Shown in pieces: positions 10,872 to 20,525 of a DNA stretch of 28,791 nucleotides; the stretch's first letter is position 1, and each line of letters opens with the position of its first letter. Under the pieces are notes generated by a model that was not told the origin of the DNA, ran no database searches, and worked only from the letters and a program-made list of their open reading frames with translations. Source of the DNA: Perkinsus marinus ATCC 50983 (lineage: Eukaryota > Perkinsozoa > Perkinsida > Perkinsidae); NCBI RefSeq assembly GCF_000006405.1, contig NW_003200720.1, positions 318,664 through 347,454 of the forward strand. Reading direction: 5' to 3'. Both the position numbers and the translations under genes were made by a program.

Positions 10872-11311
10872 TGATATGAACTCATTAACTACAAGTTGTT
10901 AGCATGCTCCCACCTTACACAGATTCACATACTCCATACCTCCTCTTCGCCAAAGTTGGCTCCCTGAGAGAGCGTAGGAGGATCCTCTATCATTTCACAT
11001 CTGCTGTATTATTATTCAATACAGGAATCATCACAAGCACTACTGCTACTACGAGATGTATGACCCCTATGAGAGGTTCGTTCTTCTACTCCGCTCTAAG
11101 CAGAGCCCAATCGCCGGAACACCTGACTACGCGTCATTGTAAAGTGCGTGGGTAGACTTACGATAATAGTATTGATAATAGTATGATAGTAGTAATCGTA
11201 TTCGCGAACATGGTCACACAAATAGATCATTCGTTGCATACAGAAGATGTTGAAGGGCAACACGTGTCGTATGCGGTGAATGGATGTTGAGCTGCTACTT
11301 CTATCATGGGA
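10872..11311. other. Gap upstream of the lipase gene
   Basis: About 440 nt between the lipase start and the 3' end of the next minus-strand gene. Open frames here have no protein-like pattern. It presumably holds the lipase promoter and leader, but no specific site can be named. Confidence 0.4.
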
Positions 11312-11712
11312 TTATAGTCCAGGAATACCTATACTCATCGCTGGATGAAAATATGGTCCAACAATCCGTATACATATATTCTTGGGGTCGGCGGAGTCAT
11401 CAGGATCAACCTATGTTGGATCGTTATTAGGACTGATGCTGGTTATCCTCAATATGTGCTCACTCAGAATACGAGCCACTTGCCAAAGATTGGACAGGTA
11501 AATTGTTCGGAGCCATTGTTGTTAGCGGTGGGGGATTGCGTGGTGCCATCCGTATGGGCATTTGAGGTCACCAGATGATTGATTCCAAATTCTTCAATGA
11601 CCTCGTCGAGAGCTCGTTGGTCCAAATGTCCTATACCGAAAGCTCTGCTACGGCTCCCTCCATCCCAAGGTGACCCATCTCGAATAGCAAACCAACAACT
11701 GAACGCCGACAT
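11312..11712 (-). CDS. Hypothetical protein, two exons
   Basis: Exon 1 (11712-11572) reads MSAFSCWFAIRDGSPWDGG and later RSRAFGIGHLDQRALDEVIE. A 161-nt intron (GTGACC...CATAG) leads in frame to exon 2 (11410-11312), which reads VDPDDSADPKNICIRIVGPY and FHPAMSIGIPGL before TAA. The frame stays open upstream to about 11769 with a coding-like LLHGVLPESQTG and an AG at the acceptor CCTTAG, so an additional 5' exon is likely and the ATG at 11712 may be internal. The gene is divergent from the TPR gene, with only about 160-220 nt between them. I do not recognise a family. Confidence 0.42.
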
Positions 11713-11929
11713 CCCTGTCTGGGATTCCGGAAGTACTCCATGGAGCAGTATAGGATTGGAACGATCTAGCTAAGGCAGCACACCAAGATATCTCTAGCAG
11801 AGCATGCCACTAATGATAAGGGAAGTGATCCCAGGTTCAATTCATACCAACGACGATTCTATTGTATTTTCTCTGACAGCAGCAATGATGACCACCAACT
11901 AGTGTATCTGATTTCAGTTGTAGGAATAA

Positions 11930-14900
11930 ATGACTTCAACACCATCTAACGAAACACCCACAACCTCAGAGGGATGGAGGAAGCTCGGCAATGAACAGCT
12001 CGTAGGACCTCTTCTGCCCCTTCCTCGTAGTAGTAGTAATGGTCATCAGCTATCCCATTTAGGAACGTGGTGCTATACAGGAGGCTGCTGAGAGCTATTC
12101 TAATGCTATTGAACTCAAACCTGAGGATAGCATAGCTTGGTAATATCAATGATCCTTCTCATCCAATAGTGACCGCACTCTTGACCTGCTAATGATGATG
12201 ATCCTTCCCTTTTCATGGGATGCTTAGGTCAAACCGTTCGGCAGCTTATGCTCTGGCTGATAAGTACGAGGAGGCCTTATCGGATGCACAGCAGTGCGTT
12301 AAGCTGAGCCCTCAGTGGGCCAAGGCACACTTTCGAGTAGCGAAGGCTTTGGAGGGACTTCACAGGTAATGCCAGGCATCGCTCTGTGGCATGCCCTACT
12401 AGAAGCAATAATGTTAGGTTCCAAGACGCTGTCGCAGAGATTGAGGCATGTGAAGGGTCTTGTGAGGTAATCACAAGATGCAGGGCAATGTTTCTTAGGA
12501 TTTGCTCTGTTAGGATCCTGAGGGGCTCTTGACAGAGGCCTTGGCATCTTGTCGAGACAATTTGAAGAGGCAGCTTCTCTTAGGAAGGTGGAAGGGTAAA
12601 GTAACAGAAAAACTTGGTGGATATCAGCAGGTAATGAGAGGACTCGAGCGGGTTCGATTCCCAGACCTTTCCTATCTCAGATAATGGAGTTTTACGATAG
12701 TGGTGATATGCGTATTGCTGTGATGGGTAAGGCTCAAGATGCTGCCTATAAGCTTGACACACTGGCTGACCCCATGGTACTTCATATTGACTTAGCGCCT
12801 GATCATCCAATGAGGAAGGATGACAACTCTAATGCAGTCTCGTAGCGTTAACTAACGGGAATTTCGTGGCGCGTGACGGGCTGGTGTTATCTTCTTCAGT
12901 TATATCGTGCGGTTCCCTGATGAGGATACATTGGACATGTGCTGTCCATATCTAACAAGTGATCTCCCTAAGTCCTTCACTGGTCCTGGCTTTGTAAGGA
13001 TGGATCGGGTAATATTATGTAGGAGGAGTGCTGGCAGTAACAATAGAGTGGGTTCAGATTAATAAGGGTGAGAAGCTTGACAAGAAGGATGATCAATGGA
13101 TCGAGGCTCCTGAGTTGGATGAACTCAAAGGCTTGTCTGATCGAGATATAGTAACAAGTGCATGGGCAATCCCGGGTTCGATTCCGGCATGTGTCATTAT
13201 TATGATTGTAGTGCACGCCCCTCCCCCTTCAGATGCTGAAGTATGTTCGAGAGTTTTGTGAGATTCTGAAGACTGCTGCTAAGGAAGGAGACGATGAATT
13301 TCAGGTAATGATTACCCGAAGGGTACCGCTTTCTTTGCCGGCCCAGGGGTTTTCGGGTTCGAGTCCTGCGTGTGTCAATTTCATCATTTGTAGATCCCTG
13401 AGGCGAAGGATGAGAAAACACAGGAATCCAATAAGGAGATGTTGAAGATGCTCGCCATCAACGTGAAGGTAGTAGTAGCGGTCTTCCGCTTCGATTATGG
13501 AATGTAGACTCTGTCGCATCAGGTGAACGCCTTAGAGCAGAAGTATGGTACTGAAGTAACCCAAGCGGGGTTCTTATTAGCAGCTCAACAAGAGGAGAAG
13601 AGATTAGAGGATCGAGAGATGGATCGAGCTGTTATGGAGTTGAGACTTAGAATGCTGCAAACGGGTATAATCAACGAGGACTACCTTAAGGAGGCTAGAG
13701 AGACCCTTAATAACCCCGACTTGGTAGTAGCAGCAGTAGCAGCATTCTCTATTGTTGGTTTAGGTCACCCCACCACAGGTCGATGAGGCGGCCCCGACGG
13801 TCGTCGACACCAAGGCTTCTCCATCGACGGCTCGGGCTCGATTACAGAGGAAGTTGGACGAACGAAAAGCCAATAGTGTCGGTAGTAAGGAGGTTGAGGA
13901 GAAGAGCTCAGTAGAGGGTAGTGCTGGAGGGAAGAACAAGAGGAAGAGACGTAGGATGATGATGAATATAGGTATACTTTACTACAACTGGGCCTCATCA
14001 GATAATAGGCATGGCAAGAAGAAGTCTACGACGCCACCGGCGGTAGAGGCTACTACTACACCAACAGCACCAGCAGTAGAGGCAACTACTACACCAACAC
14101 CAGCAGCAGTAGAGGCTACTACTACACCAACACCAGCAGCAGTAGAGGCAACTACTACACCAACACCAGCAGCAGTAGGGGCTACTACTACACCAACACC
14201 AGCAGCAGTAGAGGCTACTACTACACCAACACCAGCAGCAGTAGAGGCTACTACTACACCAACACCAGCAGCAGTAGGGGCTACTACTACACCAACACCA
14301 GCAGCAGTAGAGGCAACTACTACACCAACAGCACCGGCGGTAGAGGCTACTACTACACCAACAACACCAGCAGTAGAGGCCACTACTACACCAACACCAG
14401 CAGCAGTAGAGGCAACTACTACACCAACAGCACCAGCAGTAGAGGCTACTACTACACCAACAGCAGCAGCAGTAGAGGCCACTACTACACCAACTGCAGC
14501 AGTAGAGGCTACTACTACACCAACACCAGCAGTAGAGGCTACTACTACACCAACAGCAGCAGCAGCAGAGGCCACTACTACACCAACTGCAGCAGTAGAG
14601 GCTACTACTACACCAACACCAGCAGTAGAGGCTACTACTACACCAACGCCAGCAGCAGTAGAGGCCACTACTACACCAACGACACCAGCAGCAGTAGAGG
14701 CCACTACTACACCAACAGCACCAGCAGCAACAGTAGAGGCCTCTAAAACACCAATAGTAGAAGGCGATGAGGTGGAGTCAGAAGGAGATGTAATTGTTGG
14801 GAAGCCATCTTCGTCCCCTTCGACGGTTGATGATGTTATCATTGAGGTTGCTGCTGAATTGGGTGAGCAGACTGGTAGCGGCGGCGGACTCCAACGTGTA

Positions 14901-15644
14901 CAGGAAGAGAAGTTTGATGGTATTCAAAAGAAGGTGTACTGTCGTCAAGATGAGGTCACACAAGAAGTGGAGACCCCATCTACTGAAGAGACCAAGATGG
15001 TAGAGGTTGCGGAAATTGAAGTAACTCCACGTGGTACGGAGGAGGTACGACTATCCTCCTTCTCGGAGGTAGACATACCAAAGCTAGACGAGGCACTTGA
15101 GGAGGAGAAGGAGATGGCTTTGGACCAGCAACCTACTCGGGAAGAAGGTACTCAATTTACGGTAATAGATGAGACCTCCTCAGGAATGGTCCCCAGACAT
15201 TCTGTGGAGGACTTCGAATCCCGTCGACTTAGTAACGGTGTTCCTGTTACCCCCACTATGATCAGTGCTGAGGCCACTACTCCTGTACAGGAGGAAGCAG
15301 TTGAGGTTAACTCCTCTCACCTGCCTATACACCTGCCTGTAGAGGTGCCCGTTACACCAACACTCCACAGTGGTGACATTGATGTGAGCTCAGAGACATC
15401 ATCAGAATTCAGTGTAGATCCAGCAACAGCTGTTGGTGTTCCTCTTACTCCTACTGAGAAGGTATCAGGGAAAGTCCTATCCAAGGCGCCTACATCTAGA
15501 NNNNNNNNNNNNNNNNNNNNNNNNNNNNNNNNNNNNNNNNNNNNNNNNNNNNNNNNNNNNNNNNNNNNNNNNNNNNNNNNNNNNNNNNNNNNNNNNNNNN
15601 CACTAGTCCTATACAAAGAAGTACACTATATTGAGGACGAGTAA
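11930..15644 (+). CDS. TPR-domain protein with long EATTTPT repeat tail
   Basis: Exons: 11930-12001, 12063-12139, 12228-12365, 12418-12466, 12514-12630, 12681-12841, 12900 to about 13008, 13058-13150, 13233-13304, 13394-13468, 13523-13723, then 13764 through the gap. All joins keep frame with GT-AG introns of 40-89 nt; exon 7 may instead end at 12993 (GTAAGG donor). Residues 15-110 are TPR helices ([50 protein letters not shown]), closest in style to HOP/TTC co-chaperone TPRs. The middle is helical and charged and is not recognised. An NKRKRRR basic stretch lies near 13940 and could be a nuclear signal. The tail has about 21 EATTTPT repeats, then an acidic region to the 100-N gap; the last 44 nt to TAA-like stop at 15642-15644 assume frame across a gap of unknown size. 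An AG 13 nt before the ATG could be a leader splice site. Confidence 0.8.
12631..12680 (+). repeat. 50-nt intron of the TPR gene carrying a B-box
   Basis: The intron GTAATG...TCTCAG holds an exact GGTTCGATTCC at 12651-12661. G-G-G and C-C-C flank a 7-nt T-loop, giving a 3-bp stem. Flanking exons join in frame, so it is spliced out and is not a separate gene. Confidence 0.8.
13151..13232 (+). repeat. Intron of the TPR gene carrying a B-box
   Basis: An 82-nt intron with exact GGTTCGATTCC at 13175-13185, inside CCGG/CCGG arms. Bases 13174-13190 are identical to 17562-17578 in an intron of the alpha/beta hydrolase gene. Confidence 0.8.
13305..13393 (+). repeat. Intron of the TPR gene carrying a B-box
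   Basis: An 89-nt intron with exact GGTTCGAGTCC at 13356-13366. The 3' part (TGCGTGTGTCAATTTCATC) resembles the matching part of the intron at 13151-13232 (GGCATGTGTCATTATTATG), so the two introns share more than the B-box. Confidence 0.8.
14038..14740 (+). repeat. Coding minisatellite, about 21 copies of a 30-36 bp unit
   Basis: The unit encodes [12 protein letters not shown], with lengths of 10 to 13 residues and small changes (VG for VE in two copies; PA, AP, TP or AA spacers). A diverged last copy reads VEASKTPI. Copies are nearly identical at DNA level, which suggests recent expansion by slippage or unequal exchange. Thr/Pro/Ala-rich repeats of this kind are usually disordered and can be glycosylated when secreted, but no signal peptide is seen here. 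Confidence 0.95.
15501..15600. other. Assembly gap (100 N)
   Basis: Exactly 100 N, a conventional placeholder for a gap of unknown size. It falls in the 3' part of the TPR/repeat gene, so the protein's final length and frame are unknown. Confidence 0.99.
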
Positions 15645-16278
15645 GTTACTCATAGGATTCTTATCGACAGTGTCTTCCTGTCAAAACTCGACATTGCATT
15701 CGAGTGAATGGATATGTGTAGCCCAATCACGGTTGGGCTATGCTCCCTATTACGACATAGTCAACTTGACGACAGTATCATAGTATATTACAATTCCGCT
15801 ACGAGTGTCTTTCGTACGAGGAGTGGGAGGGGATGGTAGGGATAATTTCGTCATGTGCTTGGATTGGACCTGCATGGGCCAAGGTGATCGTAGCAGATCC
15901 TCAGCAGTGAGGCTGTGCCCTTCTTATAGAGACTATACGAGGTGAATATTGTCAAGTTGGGTGGTGGTCGGTACACCACCCAGGCATGTGCTGAGTAGCC
16001 TAGTTAGACATCTTTGGTCGAACTGCTCAGGAATAGGTATGCGTGATGGGTGATAAGTCCCGAGCTTGTCAACATTATGGTAATCGTGTAATATTATCAA
16101 GTTGTATTACTCTGTTGCATGAGTGATATTTTGGAGTAGTCTATCTTCCGACTGTCCACTCACTCTTTGATGTGTAATACAAGTGAACGTATTAGAGTGC
16201 AGCTAGCTGGGTTCTTGTGTTCTACTACTGCATTTCCTCCTGTCCGTGTTTTCATTTCTTACCACCAGCACCTTGTTG
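15645..16278. other. Intergenic region with two perfect hairpins
   Basis: No gene was found. Hairpin 1 at 15719-15740 has 8-bp arms (TAGCCCAA/TTGGGCTA) and a 6-nt loop. Hairpin 2 at 15958-15982 has 9-bp arms (TGGGTGGTG/CACCACCCA) and a 7-nt loop. Hairpin 1 lies 75 nt past the upstream stop, in the likely 3' UTR or processing region. Confidence 0.7.
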
Positions 16279-17670
16279 ATGGACAGCAGCATAGTAGAGG
16301 AGAGGGTCCAATTCATGGCTCCGTCGGGCGATCATCTACTTAGTGGTATTCTAATGAGACCATCAAGAGCATGCAACTCAGTGGTCATAGTCTGTCATGG
16401 CCTCTTCTGCGATAAGGACCATCGTGAGAACTCCTACATACTGAACATATCAATCCTCCTTAACAGCCCTGGTGTCATCAATCGCTGAGGCCTTCGTCAC
16501 TCAACTTGGTGTGTGTTCCTTTCGATTCGACTTTTCTGCCAATGGGGAGTCCCCTGGGGAGTGGGACGGTGCGGACTATTATCAAGAGGTGAGCTCGTTA
16601 GGGTTTTACGCTTCATCGAGGATAAAGGGAGTTGGCTCATGTAGATGAAGCGTGTCCATACTAATAGTGATTATGTGTAGCATTGCCTACCCTTGTAAGT
16701 ATCCTCTCAACAGGTCCTCGAGGTGGATGCTGCTGTCCTTATGCTCCAACAGGGCAAGGGCTTGAAAACCATCTGTGTCCTTGGCCACTCTAAAGGTAGC
16801 CACACATATATCATCTTGGGGAATCCTACGCTTGCCGTTTATCTCGACACTTACTGGCCTGTTGATCGATAATTACGCCCATTAACAGGTGTACACGTCC
16901 CACGGGTTATGTGTATTACTCCCCTTAGGTGGTACAGTTGTTAATATGTACGCTGGAGCCCTTGATGTTGTCACACAAGTGCCAATGGTCGTATCACTCA
17001 GCGCTCGATTCGATCTCTCTGTTCGACCTGAGGATCGCTTTTCGCCTAGTGAGGTGATATGCATTATGACTCATTGAGGATGCTCCCTCTGTGGAGAGGC
17101 TTGGTTGTTTGTTGCAGATGAAGTCATTGGAGGAGGTTGGGTATTGTGATATAGTTAAGACCACTCCTAATGGGGAAAGGGTATATCGATGGTGGAAGGA
17201 ATCATTACAGAAGATATCAGCAATTAATATGAGGTCAATAGTTGAGAGCTCTGCGACGAAAAAGGAGGACATGTTGATGATGTTCATTCATGCTGTTGAT
17301 GATAAGACAGTGAGTACGTCATCATCATCATTATCAACTGAGATAGCCTCAATGCCTTGTACTTTTAACATGAATTATCAACTCCGCCGACAAGATCATC
17401 TTTTATGTGCGTATGGGAAGATCATTATGATGATTATGATTTCCGTAAGGTACCAGTATCAGACCTCACCATGTTCGCCGATACATATGATAGAGTTGCC
17501 TCTGGAGAGGGAAAAAGATGTATCAAAATGCAGCTGCCAGCAGGAGGACATTCTTTCAAGTGGGTTCGATTCCGGCATATGGTATTTATCTACTACGTAG
17601 GTACAATGAGGAACGGCAGCAGTTTCTTGTACCTCTTTTCGAGGCCCTTCGTAGCAAGCATCTCGTTTAG
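16279..17670 (+). CDS. Alpha/beta hydrolase (serine hydrolase, S33-like), seven exons
   Basis: Exons: 16279-16423, 16467-16588, 16714-16795, 16929-17053, 17118-17309, 17450-17559, 17601-17670; total 281 aa, all joins in frame. The protein opens RVQFMAPSGDHLLSGILMRP, then VVIVCHGLFCDKDH (the HG oxyanion motif), FRFDFSANGESPGEW, and the nucleophile elbow GHSKGG with Ser about 115. LSARFDLSVRPEDRFSP follows; the acid is in FIHAVDDKTVPVSD (Asp 219 or 220) and the His in AGGHSF (about 256). The triad is complete. The closest relatives are cytosolic hydrolases of unknown substrate with the same GHSKGG elbow, annotated variously as esterases or serine aminopeptidases; the substrate cannot be read here. 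The last intron (17560-17600) is 41 nt and carries a tRNA B-box. Confidence 0.92.
17560..17600 (+). repeat. 41-nt intron of the hydrolase gene carrying a B-box
   Basis: The intron starts GTGGGTTCG and ends TACGTAG. Exact GGTTCGATTCC lies at 17563-17573, so the donor site is formed by the T-arm-like sequence itself. Splicing restores the C-terminal frame (KYNEERQQFLVPLFEALRSK), which supports the intron. Confidence 0.85.
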
Positions 17671-17848
17671 ATTTTAATCAGACAGCCTGATAAGGCCTAA
17701 GGATGTAATGGAATAGGTGTCGCTCCATTATCACGCATGGTCAATCACTATTGCTGCTCGGGTGCTTGTGGTTTTATCATTTTGGTTTCCTTCCTGCATC
17801 TGTCAGTTCATTCTTACCTGTACACTTGCCTACTACCGCGTTGGTAAA

Positions 17849-17900
17849 ATCCCTATAGGGGTTCATGTTGTTGTGCCCGGGTTTGATTCCTCGTAGGGGC
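17849..17900 (+). repeat. Truncated tRNA-like sequence in intergenic DNA
   Basis: GGTTTGATTCC at 17880-17890 is one base from a B-box. ATCCCTA at 17849-17855 can pair with TAGGGGC at 17894-17900 as an acceptor-like stem with one wobble and one mismatch. The space between is far too short for D and anticodon arms. Confidence 0.35.
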
Positions 17901-17990
17901 TTTCCTCCATGGCCCTGCTATTACTGAGAAGATGTAAATATGTTAGTCATTGCTGCCGACGCCACTTGAGTGCGTTCACGTATGTATCAT

Positions 17991-18143
17991 ATGATGGGGA
18001 GGCAGGAGGGACCACGAAAAGGCCCCACAAAGGTCCATCTTGGCATATCCTACGCGACTCACTTTATATCAGGTTTTAGTAACGCGACAACACTCGCATT
18101 TGAGAGCATTGATCCTTTCCGTAGAGATTGGACGAAGAAGTAA
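17991..18143 (+). CDS. Possible small basic protein (50 aa)
   Basis: ATG at 17991 opens a 50-codon frame: MMGRQEGPRKGPTKVHLGIS at the start and FESIDPFRRDWTKK at the end. A second coding-like piece at about 18170-18240 reads KTKKDRAVRDKRARTRM, and could be joined by a short intron after 18139, but I found no join that is clearly in frame. The basic, Lys/Arg-rich character recalls ribosomal proteins, but no family is recognised. Confidence 0.3.
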   Translation: MMGRQEGPRKGPTKVHLGISYATHFISGFSNATTLAFESIDPFRRDWTKK

Positions 18144-19412
18144 TTAGGTATTAGGTTGGACTCCCAGGAGTGTCATTTCTTTAGAGCCAAGACTAAGAAG
18201 GATCGCGCTGTACGGGATAAGAGAGCTCGAACTCGAATGTAGGTCAATCCCTGTCGTACACATTATTGGGATTTCGGAGAGCCGGTGTAGTTGATCGATG
18301 ACGCTCGTCCCTTCTTGCATGATTTAATAGTTCATTATCATCAACAGTTACGGTACTAAAGGCCATATACAGGGTTATGGTGATGATGAACCATTCGATT
18401 GGTGAAGGCGAAGCGAAGCGCTGCATGTATACGTATTATGCTGTTTCCGGCTATCAGTGGTTTGTGGTTTGTGAAAGATGGTGGCATGTACGGTTGAGAT
18501 AGATTGTTTAAGACAGGACGAGAGCATGTATATGGAGTGACCATCTCTGTTTTCACCCGCAATCCTTTGTTTTTTTGGGTGGACTTGCAAGCTATTTTAC
18601 CTTCAGTTAAGGATTCCCACCTAAATAACTCACCTAACTGCTCACATTAGGATTCTGCGAGTGGTGTTTTTTTTTATCAAGTTGACTCCCAAATAATATT
18701 GATAATGATCGATTTTGAGTTTAGCTATTCTTTTGTTTTTTGTTCACGGTGGAACCCGAACTGTTATCCAAGTGGAGGCTACCATCAAAGGCAGAATTAG
18801 TCCATAACTGCTGTCTCGAGAGCACCTAAGGCCATCGGAGTCGGTTTCACCGAAACCGTCGTTATGCGACGTTCATGCACTTTTCTTGCAATCTTACTGA
18901 CAGTTCAGATATTTACTGATCGATTCAGTCAGAGCCATTGCATAACTTCCGTGGAAAAATGCCAAATTACCGTCTGCCTTGCAATACTGCTAGGTCCGTA
19001 CATTGTCGAGTTTTATTTCTTTCGTGAATCTAGACAGTAGTATGCGATAAAAAATATAGCAAACGTGATAGGTGTTATTCAACCGAGCAAGGATTGTCAG
19101 GGGATGTTCATAGTGTAGAATTCCCCAACGTTGTGATGAAGTGTTGTCTAATAGTGGTATGTGTATGTATAGCATCAATCCCACCCAGGTCGCTGACGAT
19201 ATAAACAGTAATACGTGATGTTGCCGAATTTGTCATTGTTAGGGAATAGAGCTATTGCTCGGCGGTGAGGGGCTCACGAGTGTGCCTAACGACGTTTGTT
19301 CATCCAGCAATAGATCGCGCCGTGACTGCTGCTCCATTATCATTATCCTCGACGATGCGAAATGTCGGGAGTATGGTATGATAGTTCGGTTATTCCTGAC
19401 TCGCTTATCATA
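18144..19412. other. Long stretch with no recognised gene
   Basis: Apart from the possible exon near 18170-18240, nothing coding or tRNA-like stands out. There is a perfect 7-bp hairpin at 18842-18858 (CGGTTTC/GAAACCG, 3-nt loop), and two T-runs of 7 to 9 near 18570 and 18670. No snRNA or spliced-leader gene was recognised. Confidence 0.4.
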
Positions 19413-19829
19413 ATGGGGTGCTTCTCGTCAAAGCCAGAAGAGACTAATGAAGCAACTATCAGCAAGGAGGGGGAAACCACTGCTGTAGAGGCTTCTGCTG
19501 CTGCTGTTAGTACTGTCCCATATGAGAACGCAGGAATAGACATCGATAACACTGATCCCAAGTTATTACCTTCAGCCCAGTGCGTACAGATGCCCGCTGC
19601 TGAGTTGCTTGAGGCTACCGCCATGAAGTCACCTGAGCCAGTAGCAGTCGAGGAGAAGACGGTCGTTGATCCAAAGGTGCTCCCATCAGCTCAGACTATA
19701 GCCCAGCCAGTAGGCTTCGTTCTTGAGGTCATCATTCTACTCTTAATTCTATGTCCTATATGTCATAATCAGGCACAGGAAAAGGAGGCCGCTGCCCAAC
19801 AGGTTACTGCTGCTACTACGTCCAAGTAG
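19413..19829 (+). CDS. Small N-acylated protein with duplicated DPKxLPSAQ motif
   Basis: Exons 19413-19727 and 19773-19829 are joined by a 45-nt GT-AG intron (19728-19772) that is in frame and free of stops. The spliced protein is 123 aa; with the intron retained it would gain 15 hydrophobic residues. The start MGCFSSKPEE has Gly2 for myristoylation and Cys3 for palmitoylation (established rule), pointing to membrane attachment. DPKLLPSAQ and DPKVLPSAQ form an internal duplication. The rest is Ala/Glu/Thr-rich and probably disordered. An in-frame ATG at 19362 would bury the MGC motif, so 19413 is preferred. In alveolates, dually acylated small proteins often sit on the pellicle or inner membrane complex; that location is inference. 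Confidence 0.65.
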   Translation: MGCFSSKPEETNEATISKEGETTAVEASAAAVSTVPYENAGIDIDNTDPKLLPSAQCVQMPAAELLEATAMKSPEPVAVEEKTVVDPKVLPSAQTIAQPVGFVLEVIILLLILCPICHNQAQEKEAAAQQVTAATTSK

Positions 19830-20525
19830 TATCTCAGACTATTACATGGCATATTACTGTTGCTGTTGATAATTTGGAAGACGGCGTTATGTGCTCTCGA
19901 ATGGTATGCATATCTGTGTTGTTTTTTACTATACTCACCTTTATGCTCAGGTGGTCGTCGTCATCGCCTTATTGATTTCCCTCATGGGCACATTACTACA
20001 AGTACACTACGATAATGCTGAGTAGTATCCTAAACGCTCAATAACACCACAAGAGGCGGCTATTGCACTCTTAATGGTACTATTATCTACACCAAGTGGA
20101 CATCACTTATCATCAATCTTTTCTTCCAACAGCAAAAGTTTGCTGTTCTACTACCATTATATGCTACTCCATTATACTACAATCCATTCAGTGGTCGTCA
20201 TCTGTGCTTAATAGTATCCCTCCTGTCGTGGCATACTCTATGTCTACTATTGTATTCATATCAGCAACTAGTTTATCTCCTATCGCCACGATCATCGTCG
20301 GTGTCTTAGCATTGCTGAGATCCTCTCTCAGTAGAGGTACTCGAAGCTCCTTAAGACGTCATTGTTTAGAGTTAACACACACACACGGGCTTGTCGTCTC
20401 TGTGAGATGTGTATCTGAGGTATAATACAAGAGCAGTTCTTTGAGCATCATAAGTCTCTATCTACTAGTATGTTGTGTCTATCAACTCTGTCAATTCTAC
20501 TATTAAAGTCTTCAACAACAGCATC
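19830..20525. other. Gap with one hydrophobic open stretch
   Basis: From 20034 to the stop at 20307-20309 a plus-strand frame stays open for 91 codons and is rich in Leu, Tyr and Ser (FAVLLPLYATPLYYNPFSG) but has no Met. It could be an exon of a membrane protein or chance. No other gene was found. The leader of the dynein gene occupies the right end. Confidence 0.25.

Noticed and set aside
13971-14000. A 30-nt in-frame intron in the TPR gene's last exon
   Set aside because: It fits GT-AG and frame, but is shorter than any well-supported intron in the window (41 nt), so the exon was left continuous.
14038-14740. Tandem repeats considered as a CRISPR array
   Set aside because: There are no unique spacers, units are contiguous, and the tract is part of an open reading frame in a eukaryotic gene.
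13982-14842. Long antisense open frame of about 286 codons opposite the EATTTPT repeat
   Set aside because: It is a by-product of the repeat's codon composition on the other strand; it has no independent start context and no family motif.
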